Positions 45,230-54,450 of a stretch of DNA of 64,000 nt are shown one piece after another. The notes below the pieces were generated by a model. It was not told where the DNA came from. It ran no database searches and saw only the letters and a list, made by a program, of their open reading frames with translations. How positions within the stretch are numbered: position 1 is the stretch's first letter; each line of letters begins with the position of its first letter. A program made the position numbers and the translations under genes. The stretch spans positions 1-64,000 of the forward strand of contig JARLGI010000119.1 in NCBI GenBank assembly GCA_031296115.1, in the 5' to 3' direction. Source of the DNA: Acidobacteriota bacterium (lineage in GTDB: Bacteria > Acidobacteriota > Terriglobia > Terriglobales > Acidobacteriaceae).

Positions 45230-45723
45230 CCCCGCGGGTCGCTCGTCTTTTTCACCTGCCCCCGGTCGCGCGGCAGCGCCAGCAGCAACTCGCGCACGGT
45301 GCGCTGGAATACGGGATGGCGGACATCCGGCGCGATCTCGGCCAGCGGTCCGAGCACGAACCTGCGCTCATGCATCGCCGGATGCGGCACCGTCAGCTCC
45401 GGTGTGTCAATAACTGCGTTCCCAAACAGCAATATGTCGAGGTCAATGTTTCGCGGGCCCTTGAGACGTGTGCGGCGACGCCCCATCTGCTGCTCGATGG
45501 CCAGCATCTTCGAGAGAAACAGCTTGGGAATCAGCTCCGTTCGTAGCGCCATTGCGGCATTGAGGAACCAGGGCTGATCGATGAACTCTATCGGCTCAGT
45601 TGCGTAGAACGATGACACGGCGATAACTTCACCCAGGCTGGCTAGCTTCTCGATTGCCGTGCGCAGGTTGGCCTCGCGGTCCCCGACATTCGAACCCAGC
45701 GAGAGATAGACGGTCTTCTCCAC
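45226..45723 (-). CDS. folK: 2-amino-4-hydroxy-6-hydroxymethyldihydropteridine pyrophosphokinase
   Basis: Transfers pyrophosphate from ATP to the pterin in folate synthesis, just before FolP. The 165-residue HPPK protein shows YLSLGSNVGDREANLRTAI, SSFYATEPIEFIDQPWFLNAAM, and the signature GPRNIDLDILLFG followed by TVPHPAMHERRFVL. Length is normal. The start is GTG at 45723, which lies 6 nt after a -10-like TACTAT with no Shine-Dalgarno sequence, suggesting a leaderless transcript. The other folate gene in the window is folD (47959-48900), about 2.2 kb away and not in the same operon. Confidence 0.93.
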   Translation of the reverse strand: MEKTVYLSLGSNVGDREANLRTAIEKLASLGEVIAVSSFYATEPIEFIDQPWFLNAAMALRTELIPKLFLSKMLAIEQQMGRRRTRLKGPRNIDLDILLFGNAVIDTPELTVPHPAMHERRFVLGPLAEIAPDVRHPVFQRTVRELLLALPRDRGQVKKTSDPRG

Positions 45724-45729
45724 CGGCCT

Positions 45730-45735
45730 ATAGTA
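45730..45735 (-). promoter_or_regulatory. Candidate -10 box of folK, leaderless layout
   Basis: TACTAT on the minus strand, ending 6 nt before the GTG start at 45723. The -35 region is weak. Confidence 0.35.
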
Positions 45736-45780
45736 GCGCGCGAGAGAGCCGACCGTATTGTGTTTGGAGTGAGGACGCGG

Positions 45781-46680
45781 TCAGTCGGCGACGGCCATGT
45801 GTTCCTCCGGCCAACTCGCAACCGCCGCTTCGTCCAGCGTGATCTCCTCTGCGTAGGTCTGGTCGCGAAGAATCCGCGTGACGATCGCCGTGTGCATGGC
45901 GTGCCCAGCGCGATCGGCCTTCACGTAGCCCAGAATGCGCTTACCAAACAGCGCCAGATCACCGATGAGATCAAGCACCTTGTGGCGCACGAACTCGTCG
46001 GGATAGCGCAGCGGCCCGTTGTCAACGCCATCTGCCGTCAGCACAATGCAGTTTTCGCGCGATGCTCCGCGGATGAGGCCCATGTTCAGCATGGCCTGCT
46101 GCTGCTCCAGGAAGCCGAAGGTCCGCGCCGGTGCAATCTCCCGCACGTAGGCGCCGTTGGAAAGTTCGACCTGAAAGCGCTCGCTGCCTATGAGAGGATG
46201 CGGAAAGTTGATGGCATAGCTCACCGAATAGCGCTCACCGGGATAAACCCCGATGAACTTGTCGCCCTCACGCATCTCATACGGCCGCAGGATCTTCAGA
46301 TAGACACGCTTGCGGCGTTGCTGCCGTAGCCCGGCGCTGGTAATCATGTCGATGAACGGCTGCGCGCTGCCATCCAGGATGGGCAGCTCCAGGTTATCGA
46401 GCTCGACGATGGCGTTGTCCACCCCCATGCCGATAAACGCCGACAGCAGGTGCTCGGTGGTGGAGATGAGCACGCCTTTCTTCATCAAGCTGGTGGCGTA
46501 GCTCACCTTGGCTACGTTGCGGCACACCGCTTCCACTTCAAAGTTGTCGAGGTCAGTGCGGCGGAACACAATTCCAGTGCCTGCCGTGGCCGGCAGGAGT
46601 TGCAGATGTACAGGCGCTCCACTGTGAAGCCCTACACCGCTGCATTCGGCGGGCGTGCGAATTGTTCTTTCGTACAGCAA
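45781..46680 (-). CDS. lpxC: UDP-3-O-acyl-N-acetylglucosamine deacetylase
   Basis: Zinc-dependent deacetylase and committed step of lipid A synthesis. Conserved segments: ERTIRTPAECSGVGLHSG at the N-terminus, STTEHLLSAFIGMGVDNAIVE with a zinc-ligand His, LDGSAQPFIDMI, PARTFGFLEQQ, and DEFVRHKVLDLIGDLALFG with the other His and Asp ligands; RAGHAMHTAIV carries the catalytic His. The protein is about 299 residues from a TTG at 46680 placed right before the conserved LYERTIR; a TTG at 46710 would add ten residues. No good ribosome site supports either. It shows that the organism makes lipid A. Confidence 0.92.
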   Translation of the reverse strand: MLYERTIRTPAECSGVGLHSGAPVHLQLLPATAGTGIVFRRTDLDNFEVEAVCRNVAKVSYATSLMKKGVLISTTEHLLSAFIGMGVDNAIVELDNLELPILDGSAQPFIDMITSAGLRQQRRKRVYLKILRPYEMREGDKFIGVYPGERYSVSYAINFPHPLIGSERFQVELSNGAYVREIAPARTFGFLEQQQAMLNMGLIRGASRENCIVLTADGVDNGPLRYPDEFVRHKVLDLIGDLALFGKRILGYVKADRAGHAMHTAIVTRILRDQTYAEEITLDEAAVASWPEEHMAVAD

Positions 46681-46885
46681 GCAGGGGGTGACTAGGAGCA
46701 GCGCACGCAATAGATTACAAGCTCACACGGAATGTTGTCTGTTGTATTTATGCAACAACTGGTGTCGCAATGAGCACGTGATTTGTGGAAAACTAAGGGA
46801 ACTCCAGCCGTAAGCCGCAGATTTCCCACAGTTTAGGCCGGCCCGCTCCAATTTGGGATTTTCGAGCTGCTCTGACGCAGAACCA

Positions 46886-47857
46886 TCAATGATACGGGCC
46901 TGATGACCAATCCCTCAGGGAGGCCTGAGAAATGAAGACTGCGTCGCGCTGCATCTCCGGGGCTTTCAGCCTGGTTTCAACCCCAATTTGATCGGACAGC
47001 GAAACCCAACCTACATCGTTGTCGACAGTGCATTTGTTACTCGGATCCATGCAGATGTCTACCCCGTAGACCGGATGGATTTCCCACAAGGAAGAGCGCT
47101 TGGGATTGGGGCCTTGGTCGCCGGAACAAGGCAAATGGCTGCCGTCGAAAAACAGGTGCCCCGTGAAGCGGTACAGGTGGGCATTGTTCTGATTGAGGTT
47201 CGTCGGGGTCCAGGTCGCAGGCCGGAAGTGAGGGCTCATCTCCGCGGTAGCGCTGGAGCACTCATCGTCTTTATTGCTTTTCTCCCCCAGCACGATGTGA
47301 ATGTCGTTACTTTCCTGGTCGGGCTGTTTACAGTTAACGCTCTCGCCCGCACCGACGTTGGAATAATGAGCGTCAATGACGTAAGCCGCCAACCGCACCA
47401 GCGTACCTTCGCCAATCGTGCCGCTGGGTGACGGAAGGCTCTTCAGCAGGGAACGATCGGTGGGTAACTTGGAGTCGCTGCCGAAGGTCACTTTGCTGGC
47501 GGCTTCCGCCTGGAGCTGTCTCAGGGTCGCGAAGGTTACGCTCACCGGCGTACCGCTGGAGCAAAAATCGTTCTTGGCCTCGTTCTGCGCGGCTTGCGGC
47601 GTGTTGGGCGTGCTGATGCCGCTCGCGGGGCAGGAGTCGTCGATGGGATGGTGCACCTTGATGGCGTCGAAGGGCAACGTACAGGAAATCGCGATCCCCT
47701 TGCCGGCCGCGTGTGGCGGGCCAGCGGCAGGCGTCGCCGTCGGCCCCGGAACCAGCGCACCCTGGGCCAGCGCAATCGCCAGTGGCAGTGCCGGCCACAC
47801 GATGTTGGCAAGACTGCTATTGGAGCCGGTAGCTCGCGCGCTGACGTGGTGTGGCAT
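46886..47857 (-). CDS. Secreted protein of unknown function
   Basis: A 323-residue protein with a probable signal sequence (IVWPALPLAIALAQGALVPGP, about residues 19-40). The mature part has eight or more cysteines, suggesting disulphides outside the cytoplasm. Regularities include CTLPFDAIKVHHPIDDSCPASG, DAHYSNVGAGESVNCKQPDQESNDIHIVLGE, the region around RFTGHLFFDGSHLPC, and SLWEIHPVYGVDIC. The GHLFFDGSH...WEIHPVYGVDIC pattern resembles a recurring domain in secreted bacterial proteins for which I know no function; the histidines and aspartates could bind metal. No operon partner: divergent in neither direction, 101 nt from folD on the same strand. Confidence 0.6.
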   Translation of the reverse strand: MPHHVSARATGSNSSLANIVWPALPLAIALAQGALVPGPTATPAAGPPHAAGKGIAISCTLPFDAIKVHHPIDDSCPASGISTPNTPQAAQNEAKNDFCSSGTPVSVTFATLRQLQAEAASKVTFGSDSKLPTDRSLLKSLPSPSGTIGEGTLVRLAAYVIDAHYSNVGAGESVNCKQPDQESNDIHIVLGEKSNKDDECSSATAEMSPHFRPATWTPTNLNQNNAHLYRFTGHLFFDGSHLPCSGDQGPNPKRSSLWEIHPVYGVDICMDPSNKCTVDNDVGWVSLSDQIGVETRLKAPEMQRDAVFISQASLRDWSSGPYH

Positions 47858-47958
47858 GGCGGCTCATTGTCTCACGGAGACGGCGAAAGGACACACGGCC
47901 GAAAGGACACAATTCTGTTAGCCGGTCCGGGCCAGGAGACTAGGGGCCCAGGCCGCAC

Positions 47959-48900
47959 TTATCGCGCTGCCACCGCTCCCACGCGCTCGCCGCGCCGCAG
48001 CTTGGCGGCCTTCACGGTGTTGCTCATCAGCATGGCAATGGTGAGCGGGCCCACTCCCCCCGGCACCGGGGTCATCGCGCCGGCCACCTCGGCGACTTTC
48101 GGGTCAACATCGCCCATCAGAGTCGAACCCTTGGCAGCGAAGTCGCGCTGGCGCTTCTCGTTTCCCGCGAAGAAGCGCTGAAACTCCGCGGGATCGGTCA
48201 CCGTGTTCATGCCGACGTCAATCACCGTCGCGCCGGGCTTCACGAAGTCGGGGGTAATCATACCGGCCTTGCCGATGGCGGCCACCAGGATATCGGCGCG
48301 GCGGCAGACCGCAGGTAGATCGCGCGTCTTGGAATGACAGACCGTGACCGTCGCGCTGCCGTTGAGCAGCAGCATGGCGACCGGCTTGCCCACGATATCG
48401 CTGCGGCCCACCACAACCGCTTCCGCGCCTGCAATGGGAACATTGCGGCGCTTCAGGATTTCGATGATGCCCGCCGGGGTGCACGGCACAAGCCCGGGCC
48501 GCTGCGTGGAAAGATAGCCGACGTTCATGGGATGAAAGCCGTCCACATCCTTCTCCGGCGAGACCGCGAGCAGCACCTTCTTGGCGTCCACCTGCGGGGG
48601 CAGTGGCAGTTGCACCAGAATACCGTCGATCTCGTCGCGCCGGTTCAGTTCGTCCACCAGCGCCAGCAGCTCCGCCGTCGTGACGGTGTCCGGCGGGGTG
48701 TGTTGCTCGCTGTAGATGCCGAGCTGCTCGCAGCTCTTCACCTTGTTGCGAACATAGATTTCTGAAGCAGGATTGTGGCCCGCCAACACCACCGCTAGTC
48801 CGGGGCGAAGCCCGGCCACGGTCAGTTCCTTGACCTCTTCGCCGACTTCCGCCTTGATCTGTGCTGCGATTTTGGTGCCGTCGAGAAGGATGGCTGACAT
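47959..48900 (-). CDS. folD: Methylene-tetrahydrofolate dehydrogenase / methenyl-tetrahydrofolate cyclohydrolase
   Basis: Interconverts 5,10-methylene- and 10-formyl-tetrahydrofolate with NADP+, supplying one-carbon units to PurH and ThyX encoded in this window. The 313-residue protein has the catalytic lysine region YVRNKVKSCEQLGI, GILVQLPLPP, PEKDVDGFHPMNVG, the Rossmann segment VVVGRSDIVGKPVAMLLL, and PVPGGVGPLTIAMLMSNT. It carries an insertion of about 15 residues, PAEFQRFFAGNEKRQRDFA, in the region before GDVDPKV, slightly longer than the 285-residue norm. The ATG 48900 is immediately at the conserved start. Confidence 0.94.
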   Translation of the reverse strand: MSAILLDGTKIAAQIKAEVGEEVKELTVAGLRPGLAVVLAGHNPASEIYVRNKVKSCEQLGIYSEQHTPPDTVTTAELLALVDELNRRDEIDGILVQLPLPPQVDAKKVLLAVSPEKDVDGFHPMNVGYLSTQRPGLVPCTPAGIIEILKRRNVPIAGAEAVVVGRSDIVGKPVAMLLLNGSATVTVCHSKTRDLPAVCRRADILVAAIGKAGMITPDFVKPGATVIDVGMNTVTDPAEFQRFFAGNEKRQRDFAAKGSTLMGDVDPKVAEVAGAMTPVPGGVGPLTIAMLMSNTVKAAKLRRGERVGAVAAR

Positions 48901-49132
48901 GGCTGCTCCCGTATGAATGTTGAAGCTCTATCTTATCGCGGCACGCCGCCATCGTGGCTCGCGTCGAGTGCCGCTCCGCCAGAACGGGAATCACTGTGTC
49001 TCCAGCTTTCGGAGAGGCGAGGTTGTAAATCAACTGGTTATCTCGTGTTTGGCTATGACTTGGTACTGAGCGACAAGCGACTTTTTCCTCTTTCCACTTA
49101 CTGCGCTCAGGTATATGCTGCCTACTTCACCA

Positions 49133-50488
49133 ATGACGAAAAACAAGACTAGGATGGTGACGCGGAAAGAGCGGCGCCAACTCGGCCGTGCCTGCCGCGA
49201 CCGCTTGCGGCGGATTGAGCAGGCCAACTGGGACCCCAAAGCGCGCAAGTTCGACGTTATCGGTCTGCTGCTGAAGGCGCAACACGGAAGGCTTCCCTCG
49301 TTGCTGCCGGTCAAGTGGACCAGGATGGCGGCCTCGCCGTTCGGCTTTTTTCGCGGGGCTGCGCCACTGATGGCGGCCGACCTGGCGCCGCTCCCCCACA
49401 CCGGCTTGATGGCGCAAATCTGCGGCGACGCTCACGTGGAAAACCTCGGTGCTTTCGAAGCGCCCGACGGGCGGCTCATCTTCGACATCAATGATTTCGA
49501 CGAGAGCCTGGTGGGCCCGTGGGAGTGGGACGTGAAGCGCATGGCGGCCAGTCTGGCGCTGGCGGGTCGCGAGGCCGGCAACTCCGACCGGCAGTGCAAG
49601 GATGCAATCACAGCATTCGTGCGCAACTATCGCGTGGCGATGAAACGATTCTCGGAGATGATGTTCGTCGAACTGGCGCGCTACCAGATTCTTCGTAAGG
49701 TCGATCCCGTCCGTTCCGTTCTGCGCAAAGCCGAACGTGCCACGCCGATGCACAACCTCGAGAAGCTGACCGTCCTGGAACAGGGGAAGCATGTGTTTCG
49801 CAAGCAGGAATTGCCTTACAAGATGTCGCAGAAGGAAGCCGATGAAGCGATAGCATCTTTGCATGCCTACAGCAAAACTCTGTTGCCGGAACGCGCGCAT
49901 TTCTTTGCGCAGTATCATGTCGAGGATGTCGGCTTTCGGGTGGTCGGCACGGGCAGCGTCGGCCTGCGCGATTACGTTGTGCTGATGTTCGGCGGGGCAG
50001 TTTACGATCCGCTGTTCATCCAGATCAAAGAAGAGCCAAAATCCGCGTACGCTCCGTATTTGCCGCACAGCCCAGTCGCCGAACATCAGGGGCAACGCGT
50101 CGCCGAAGCCGGCCGCGCCATGCAGATGCAGTCCGACATCTTCCTGGGATGGACCTCGATCGGCGGCCGCGATTACCTGGTCCGCCAGTTGCGCGATCAC
50201 AAAGCAGGCATCGAAGCCGACGACCTGAAAGGAAGAGGTTTGGTGCAGTACGCAGAGTTGTGTGGCGAGCTGCTGTCGAAGGGACATGCGCGCTCCGGCG
50301 ACCCTTCTGCGCTGTATGGCTACCTGGGGAACAACGATCGGTTTGATCGAGCGATGGGCAGCTTCGGCATCACCTATGCCGACCAGACGACAAAAGACTG
50401 GCAGCAACTGCGGCGCGCCATCCGCGCCGGTAAAGTTTCGGCCGCCAAGCTGCCATCGGCGGTGCCGGCGAAATCGAAATCAAAGTAA
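49133..50488 (+). CDS. DUF2252 family protein
   Basis: A 451-residue member of DUF2252, a family with distant similarity to protein-kinase-like folds. Landmarks are MAASPFGFFRGAAPLMAADLA, the HGD-like QICGDAHVENLGAFEAPDG, the DINDFDESLVGPWEWDVKRMAAS segment, RVVGTGSVGLRDYVVLM and QIKEEPKSAY. The conserved Asp and Lys pattern fits a phosphotransferase, but no substrate is known. The start may be ATG 49133 or ATG 49154; there is no strong ribosome site. The last 20 residues are a Lys/Ala/Ser tail. It stands alone between folD and the transposase remnant. Confidence 0.85.
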   Translation: MTKNKTRMVTRKERRQLGRACRDRLRRIEQANWDPKARKFDVIGLLLKAQHGRLPSLLPVKWTRMAASPFGFFRGAAPLMAADLAPLPHTGLMAQICGDAHVENLGAFEAPDGRLIFDINDFDESLVGPWEWDVKRMAASLALAGREAGNSDRQCKDAITAFVRNYRVAMKRFSEMMFVELARYQILRKVDPVRSVLRKAERATPMHNLEKLTVLEQGKHVFRKQELPYKMSQKEADEAIASLHAYSKTLLPERAHFFAQYHVEDVGFRVVGTGSVGLRDYVVLMFGGAVYDPLFIQIKEEPKSAYAPYLPHSPVAEHQGQRVAEAGRAMQMQSDIFLGWTSIGGRDYLVRQLRDHKAGIEADDLKGRGLVQYAELCGELLSKGHARSGDPSALYGYLGNNDRFDRAMGSFGITYADQTTKDWQQLRRAIRAGKVSAAKLPSAVPAKSKSK

Positions 50489-50565
50489 CTGTTGGGCGCG
50501 TGAATCGAATTGGCCAGCGAAAATCCGATCTGGGCCGCCGCGCGGCCGGCCGGCAGAGTCTTTAT

Positions 50566-50946
50566 CTAATCGAAGAATGAACCTGAAGAGAGAAGGTGCA
50601 GGCGGTGAGGAAGACTCCTTTGGGGATAGGTTTTGGAAAAATAGATAGCAGTAGCCGGGCGCCCCCTGCCCTGGGCTTGATAGCGGGCAAGCAAGCGCGG
50701 CACTTGCGCCCGGTCATCTTCTCCAGGTAACGCCGCAGCCGAACCGCGCGCCCTGCGGCCTTGCTGCACGGACTGCTGTTGGCGCAACCCCATCTCCATC
50801 CAGGCGTAGACCTGCTGCCGGTTTTCGCCAAGAAAGTGGCTTTCTTCGCTGGCCTGGAGAGACGCCGCGATCCCTTTCAGACTCAATTTTCTGCTTCGTG
50901 CACGCTGCTCATCCATCCTCCGCATGCCTGCCTTCTTCAGGCTCAT
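50566..50946 (-). pseudogene. Degenerate N-terminal fragment of an IS transposase
   Basis: On the minus strand one frame reads ENRQQVYAWMEMGLRQQQSV, the next frame RRYLEKMTGRK, and the first again AQVPRLLARYQAQGRG. Combined in order they match the N-terminal region of DDE integrase-type transposases, which I know as VYAW...LRQQ...RRYLEKMTGRSRAQVTRLIxxY. So at least two frameshifts have occurred, and the DDE catalytic part is missing altogether (the sequence ends near 50620). No terminal inverted repeat or target duplication could be identified. The remaining 50489-51200 region has no gene other than this fossil. Confidence 0.6.
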
Positions 50947-51004
50947 CTTGTGTTAGAAACTGATCCTTCCTTCATGCTAATCTTGTATTGGAAGAGACTT
51001 CCGG

Positions 51005-51034
51005 TTGACCTGAAAGGCCCAAACACGTTACAAT
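51005..51034 (+). promoter_or_regulatory. Promoter of the rplU-rpmA operon
   Basis: -35 TTGACC (51005-51010), 18-nt spacer, -10 TACAAT (51029-51034). It gives a leader of about 160 nt before rplU (51202), long enough for autoregulatory RNA structure of the L21 type. It is the best-matching sigma-70-like promoter in the window. Confidence 0.65.
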
Positions 51035-51201
51035 TCTATGGTTTGCCTGTACTGCCAGTGTCTCGTCGGGGACATTCTCTGCAACCTGGCCACTCGGCCT
51101 TGTGAAGGGTTCCTTCCTGTTTCGGAGAAGTGCAAGCGCATCAATCGTTTAGGTGTTATCGCGCCGTATTTCGCGCGCCAGAGAGATTGGGAGGCAGTGT
51201 T

Positions 51202-51525
51202 ATGTACGCGGTGATTCGTGCCGGAGGAAAGCAGTATCGCGTCGCACCCGGAGACGTAATCAAGGTCGAGAAGCTGCCGGAAGGCAGCGGCGACGACGTC
51301 AAGTTCGCAGAAGTGCTGGCGCTTAGCGGCGCCGATGGCGAACTGGGCAAGCCGGCAAAGGCTTTCGTCACCGGCCAGGTGGTTGAGCAGGGCCGCGGCG
51401 ACAAGGTCCTCGTCTTCCACTACAAACGCAAGAAGCAATACAAAAAGCTCAACGGACATCGTCAGCCTTTCACGGCCGTGAAAATCACCGGCATCAACGT
51501 GGACGGCACGAACCACACGGCGTAA
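51202..51525 (+). CDS. rplU: 50S ribosomal protein L21
   Basis: Binds 23S rRNA near the base of the 50S subunit. The 107-residue protein begins MYAVIRAGGKQYRVAPGDVIKVEKL, the L21 signature, and has HYKRKKQYKKLNGHRQPFTAVKI near the C-terminus, where the conserved KRRKxxR-type basic patch sits. The start ATG 51202 follows GGGAGGCAG (about 9 nt). It is first in the classical rplU-rpmA-obg order; rpmA begins 9 nt after its stop. Confidence 0.95.
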   Translation: MYAVIRAGGKQYRVAPGDVIKVEKLPEGSGDDVKFAEVLALSGADGELGKPAKAFVTGQVVEQGRGDKVLVFHYKRKKQYKKLNGHRQPFTAVKITGINVDGTNHTA

Positions 51526-51534
51526 CGAGGACTT

Positions 51535-51810
51535 ATGGCACATAAAAAAGGTTTAGGCAGCTCCCGCAATGGCCGCGACTCCAACGCGCAGCGGCTGGGC
51601 GTGAAATCGTTTGGCGGCCAGCTGGTTTCCGGCGGCTCCATCATCGTGCGGCAGCGCGGCACGCGCATCAAGCCGGGCGTCAACGTGGGCCGCGGCAAAG
51701 ACGACACGCTCTTCGCCAAAGTCACGGGCGTGGTTGAGTTCAAGGACCGCGGCGCGATGGGCAAGTTCGTCTCGGTGGTTCCACAGCAACTGGCAACTGG
51801 CAATTCGTAG
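51535..51810 (+). CDS. rpmA: 50S ribosomal protein L27
   Basis: Its N-terminus reaches the peptidyl-transferase centre. The 91-residue protein starts [22 protein letters not shown] and continues [23 protein letters not shown], all typical. There is no cleavable N-terminal extension as in Firmicutes. Its stop is followed by a repeat-like ACTGGCAACTGG stretch and a GC hairpin (51902-51925) before obg. Confidence 0.96.
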   Translation: MAHKKGLGSSRNGRDSNAQRLGVKSFGGQLVSGGSIIVRQRGTRIKPGVNVGRGKDDTLFAKVTGVVEFKDRGAMGKFVSVVPQQLATGNS

Positions 51811-51901
51811 CTACCAACTAGCGGCTAGCAATGAGCAACTAGTTCGTGCGTGCTCTCGTAAGACTCGGACGCAACTGCGCCGTACAGATCAGCAATAGGT
51901 C

Positions 51902-51925
51902 AAGGCCTCGTTCCGGCGAGGCCTT
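51902..51925 (+). terminator. Hairpin between rpmA and obg
   Basis: Stem AAGGCCTCG/CGAGGCCTT with loop TTCCGG, followed by TCC. A probable (partial) terminator, so obg may have its own promoter or depend on readthrough. The 51811-51900 stretch between rpmA and this hairpin contains AACTGGC/TAGCAACTAG-type short repeats. Confidence 0.65.
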
Positions 51926-51985
51926 TCCAATTCGGAATTGAAGGGCGCTCTCAAACCTGATCGCATATCCAGTGGTTTTTGCTAG

Positions 51986-53044
<1,059 letters not shown>

Positions 53045-53268
53045 TTCGTTCGAAGGCGCAGAAGCAGGTCGCGCCCATAAGCAGTATCCAGATTCGGCTG
53101 ACGGCGGGTAGCGCCTACAGGTGATGAAATGCAGGTCGCGGCCGCCATAGAGACGTTCCAGGCCTTGGGTCACATCAGCAGATTAGACTCCCTACTGCTG
53201 GTTGGCTGTGACGTGGGTCTCCCAACGGTTGTGATCTCCCGCCCAGCCGCCCATCGTAGATCGCACAC

Positions 53269-53958
53269 CTACTGGTTGGGCTTGATGACTTTGGTGTGGC
53301 CGGTGGTCTTCAGCTTGAAGACGTCGCCGGGGATCTTTTGATTCAGCTTGATGTTGTCGTACTTCGCCAGCCGGTAGTCGCCCGAGGGTTCGACGAATTT
53401 CTGCTGCACGCTGACCCCGCGCGCGGGATCGATCCACAAGGTGATGGTGGAGAACATGTTCTTCACCCGCTGCGACTTCGGCGTCAACTCCAGCTTGGCA
53501 GCGTTTACGCCTTGCACCTGCTCCATGCCGGCGTAGCTCACGTCGAACGACTTGGCGAGGTCGTGTCCGCGCCCGCCGAAGCCCAGCACCAGGAAGCTCT
53601 CAAAGTCGGCCTTGTTCTTGCCCGCGCTATATTGCGTGACCTGGTCGATCGACGGCTGATATACGCTGACGGTGTTGCCGTTGAATAGCACGTACTTCTT
53701 AATGGGCGAGTTGATATCGGCCACCATTTCGATGTCGCTGCCCTGGCGGCGGAAGTACATCGTCCCTTTCTGGTAGTCGTGGTCGTCAACCACTTTCTGG
53801 TACTGGTCCCAGACAAAATCCGTCTGCACCGTACGGAAACTGGCCGCGGCCTGGTCCATGGAATTCAGTACCGACTCCAGGTTCTGCGCGCGTGCGACAC
53901 CCGCCCCGCAGCACAGGAGGCAGAGCAGCAACCGCGCGGGTTTGTAAATCGATCTCAT
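53269..53958 (-). CDS. lolA: Outer-membrane lipoprotein carrier LolA-like protein
   Basis: LolA chaperones lipoproteins across the periplasm. The 229-residue protein has a signal sequence (LLLCLLCCGAGVARA) and the LolA beta-barrel pattern: LESVLNSMDQAAASFRTVQTDFVW, GTMYFRRQGSDIEMVADI, YVLFNGNTVSVYQPSIDQVTQY, WIDPARGVSVQQKFVEPSGDY and the ending DVFKLKTTGHTKVI. Length (about 205 mature) fits. The double Cys in the signal peptide could suggest a lipoprotein variant, but no convincing lipobox is present. It is on the minus strand between obg and a small membrane protein; no lolB or ABC partner is seen. Confidence 0.75.
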   Translation of the reverse strand: MRSIYKPARLLLCLLCCGAGVARAQNLESVLNSMDQAAASFRTVQTDFVWDQYQKVVDDHDYQKGTMYFRRQGSDIEMVADINSPIKKYVLFNGNTVSVYQPSIDQVTQYSAGKNKADFESFLVLGFGGRGHDLAKSFDVSYAGMEQVQGVNAAKLELTPKSQRVKNMFSTITLWIDPARGVSVQQKFVEPSGDYRLAKYDNIKLNQKIPGDVFKLKTTGHTKVIKPNQ

Positions 53959-54021
53959 AACAAGCTCTCAGCAGTCAGAATTGATATCTGAGTGCTGATG
54001 GCGGAAGGCTGACTGCTCCCT

Positions 54022-54390
54022 TCAGCGATGCGCCCAGACCTTGTAAGCCACCACGTTGTGCTTGCTGTCGCGCACGGTTTCATAACGGTCAATGGTCACG
54101 TCTCCGGCCACCGGCTCGATGATGCGCACTAACGATTCGCGGATGTCGGCGTCACTGCCCGCCTTGACCGCGGAGGCGTCAACCTTGTAAAGAAACCCGT
54201 CATCCACCTGTTGCACCACGACTTCGGTTTGATGCGGCGGTTTTTCCTGCGGTTTGTCGCGGAAATTGATCCACAGCGGGGCCAGGAAGATGAAGGCCAG
54301 GATGACCGTCACCATCACGTCATAGTGCACACTGCCGCGAGGATACGTCCACCGGATATAGCCTTTGACGGTTTGGCCGAGCTGGCCCAT
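54022..54390 (-). CDS. Small membrane-anchored protein of unknown function
   Basis: A 122-residue protein: 25 hydrophilic residues, one transmembrane helix (YDVMVTVILAFIFLAPLWI), then an outside or periplasmic domain of about 75 residues (KPPHQTEVVVQQVDDGFLYKVDAS, then RESLVRIIEPVAGDVTIDRYETVRD). No family is recognised. It lies between lolA and mutS2 on the same strand, with 60-nt gaps on both sides, so it may be co-transcribed with lolA (63 nt). Confidence 0.55.
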   Translation of the reverse strand: MGQLGQTVKGYIRWTYPRGSVHYDVMVTVILAFIFLAPLWINFRDKPQEKPPHQTEVVVQQVDDGFLYKVDASAVKAGSDADIRESLVRIIEPVAGDVTIDRYETVRDSKHNVVAYKVWAHR

Positions 54391-54450
54391 CGCTGTACTC
54401 AGTTTAGAGACGAGCTACGCTGACTGCAAGGAAGACGCGGGTGGCGCTCC

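Noticed and set aside
46711-46885. Two DnaA-box-like nonamers (TGTGGAAAA and TTTCCCACA) upstream of lpxC, suggestive of an origin
   Set aside because: Each has two mismatches, there are only two, no AT-rich unwinding element or dnaA gene is nearby, and the spot lies between lpxC and an unrelated secreted-protein gene.
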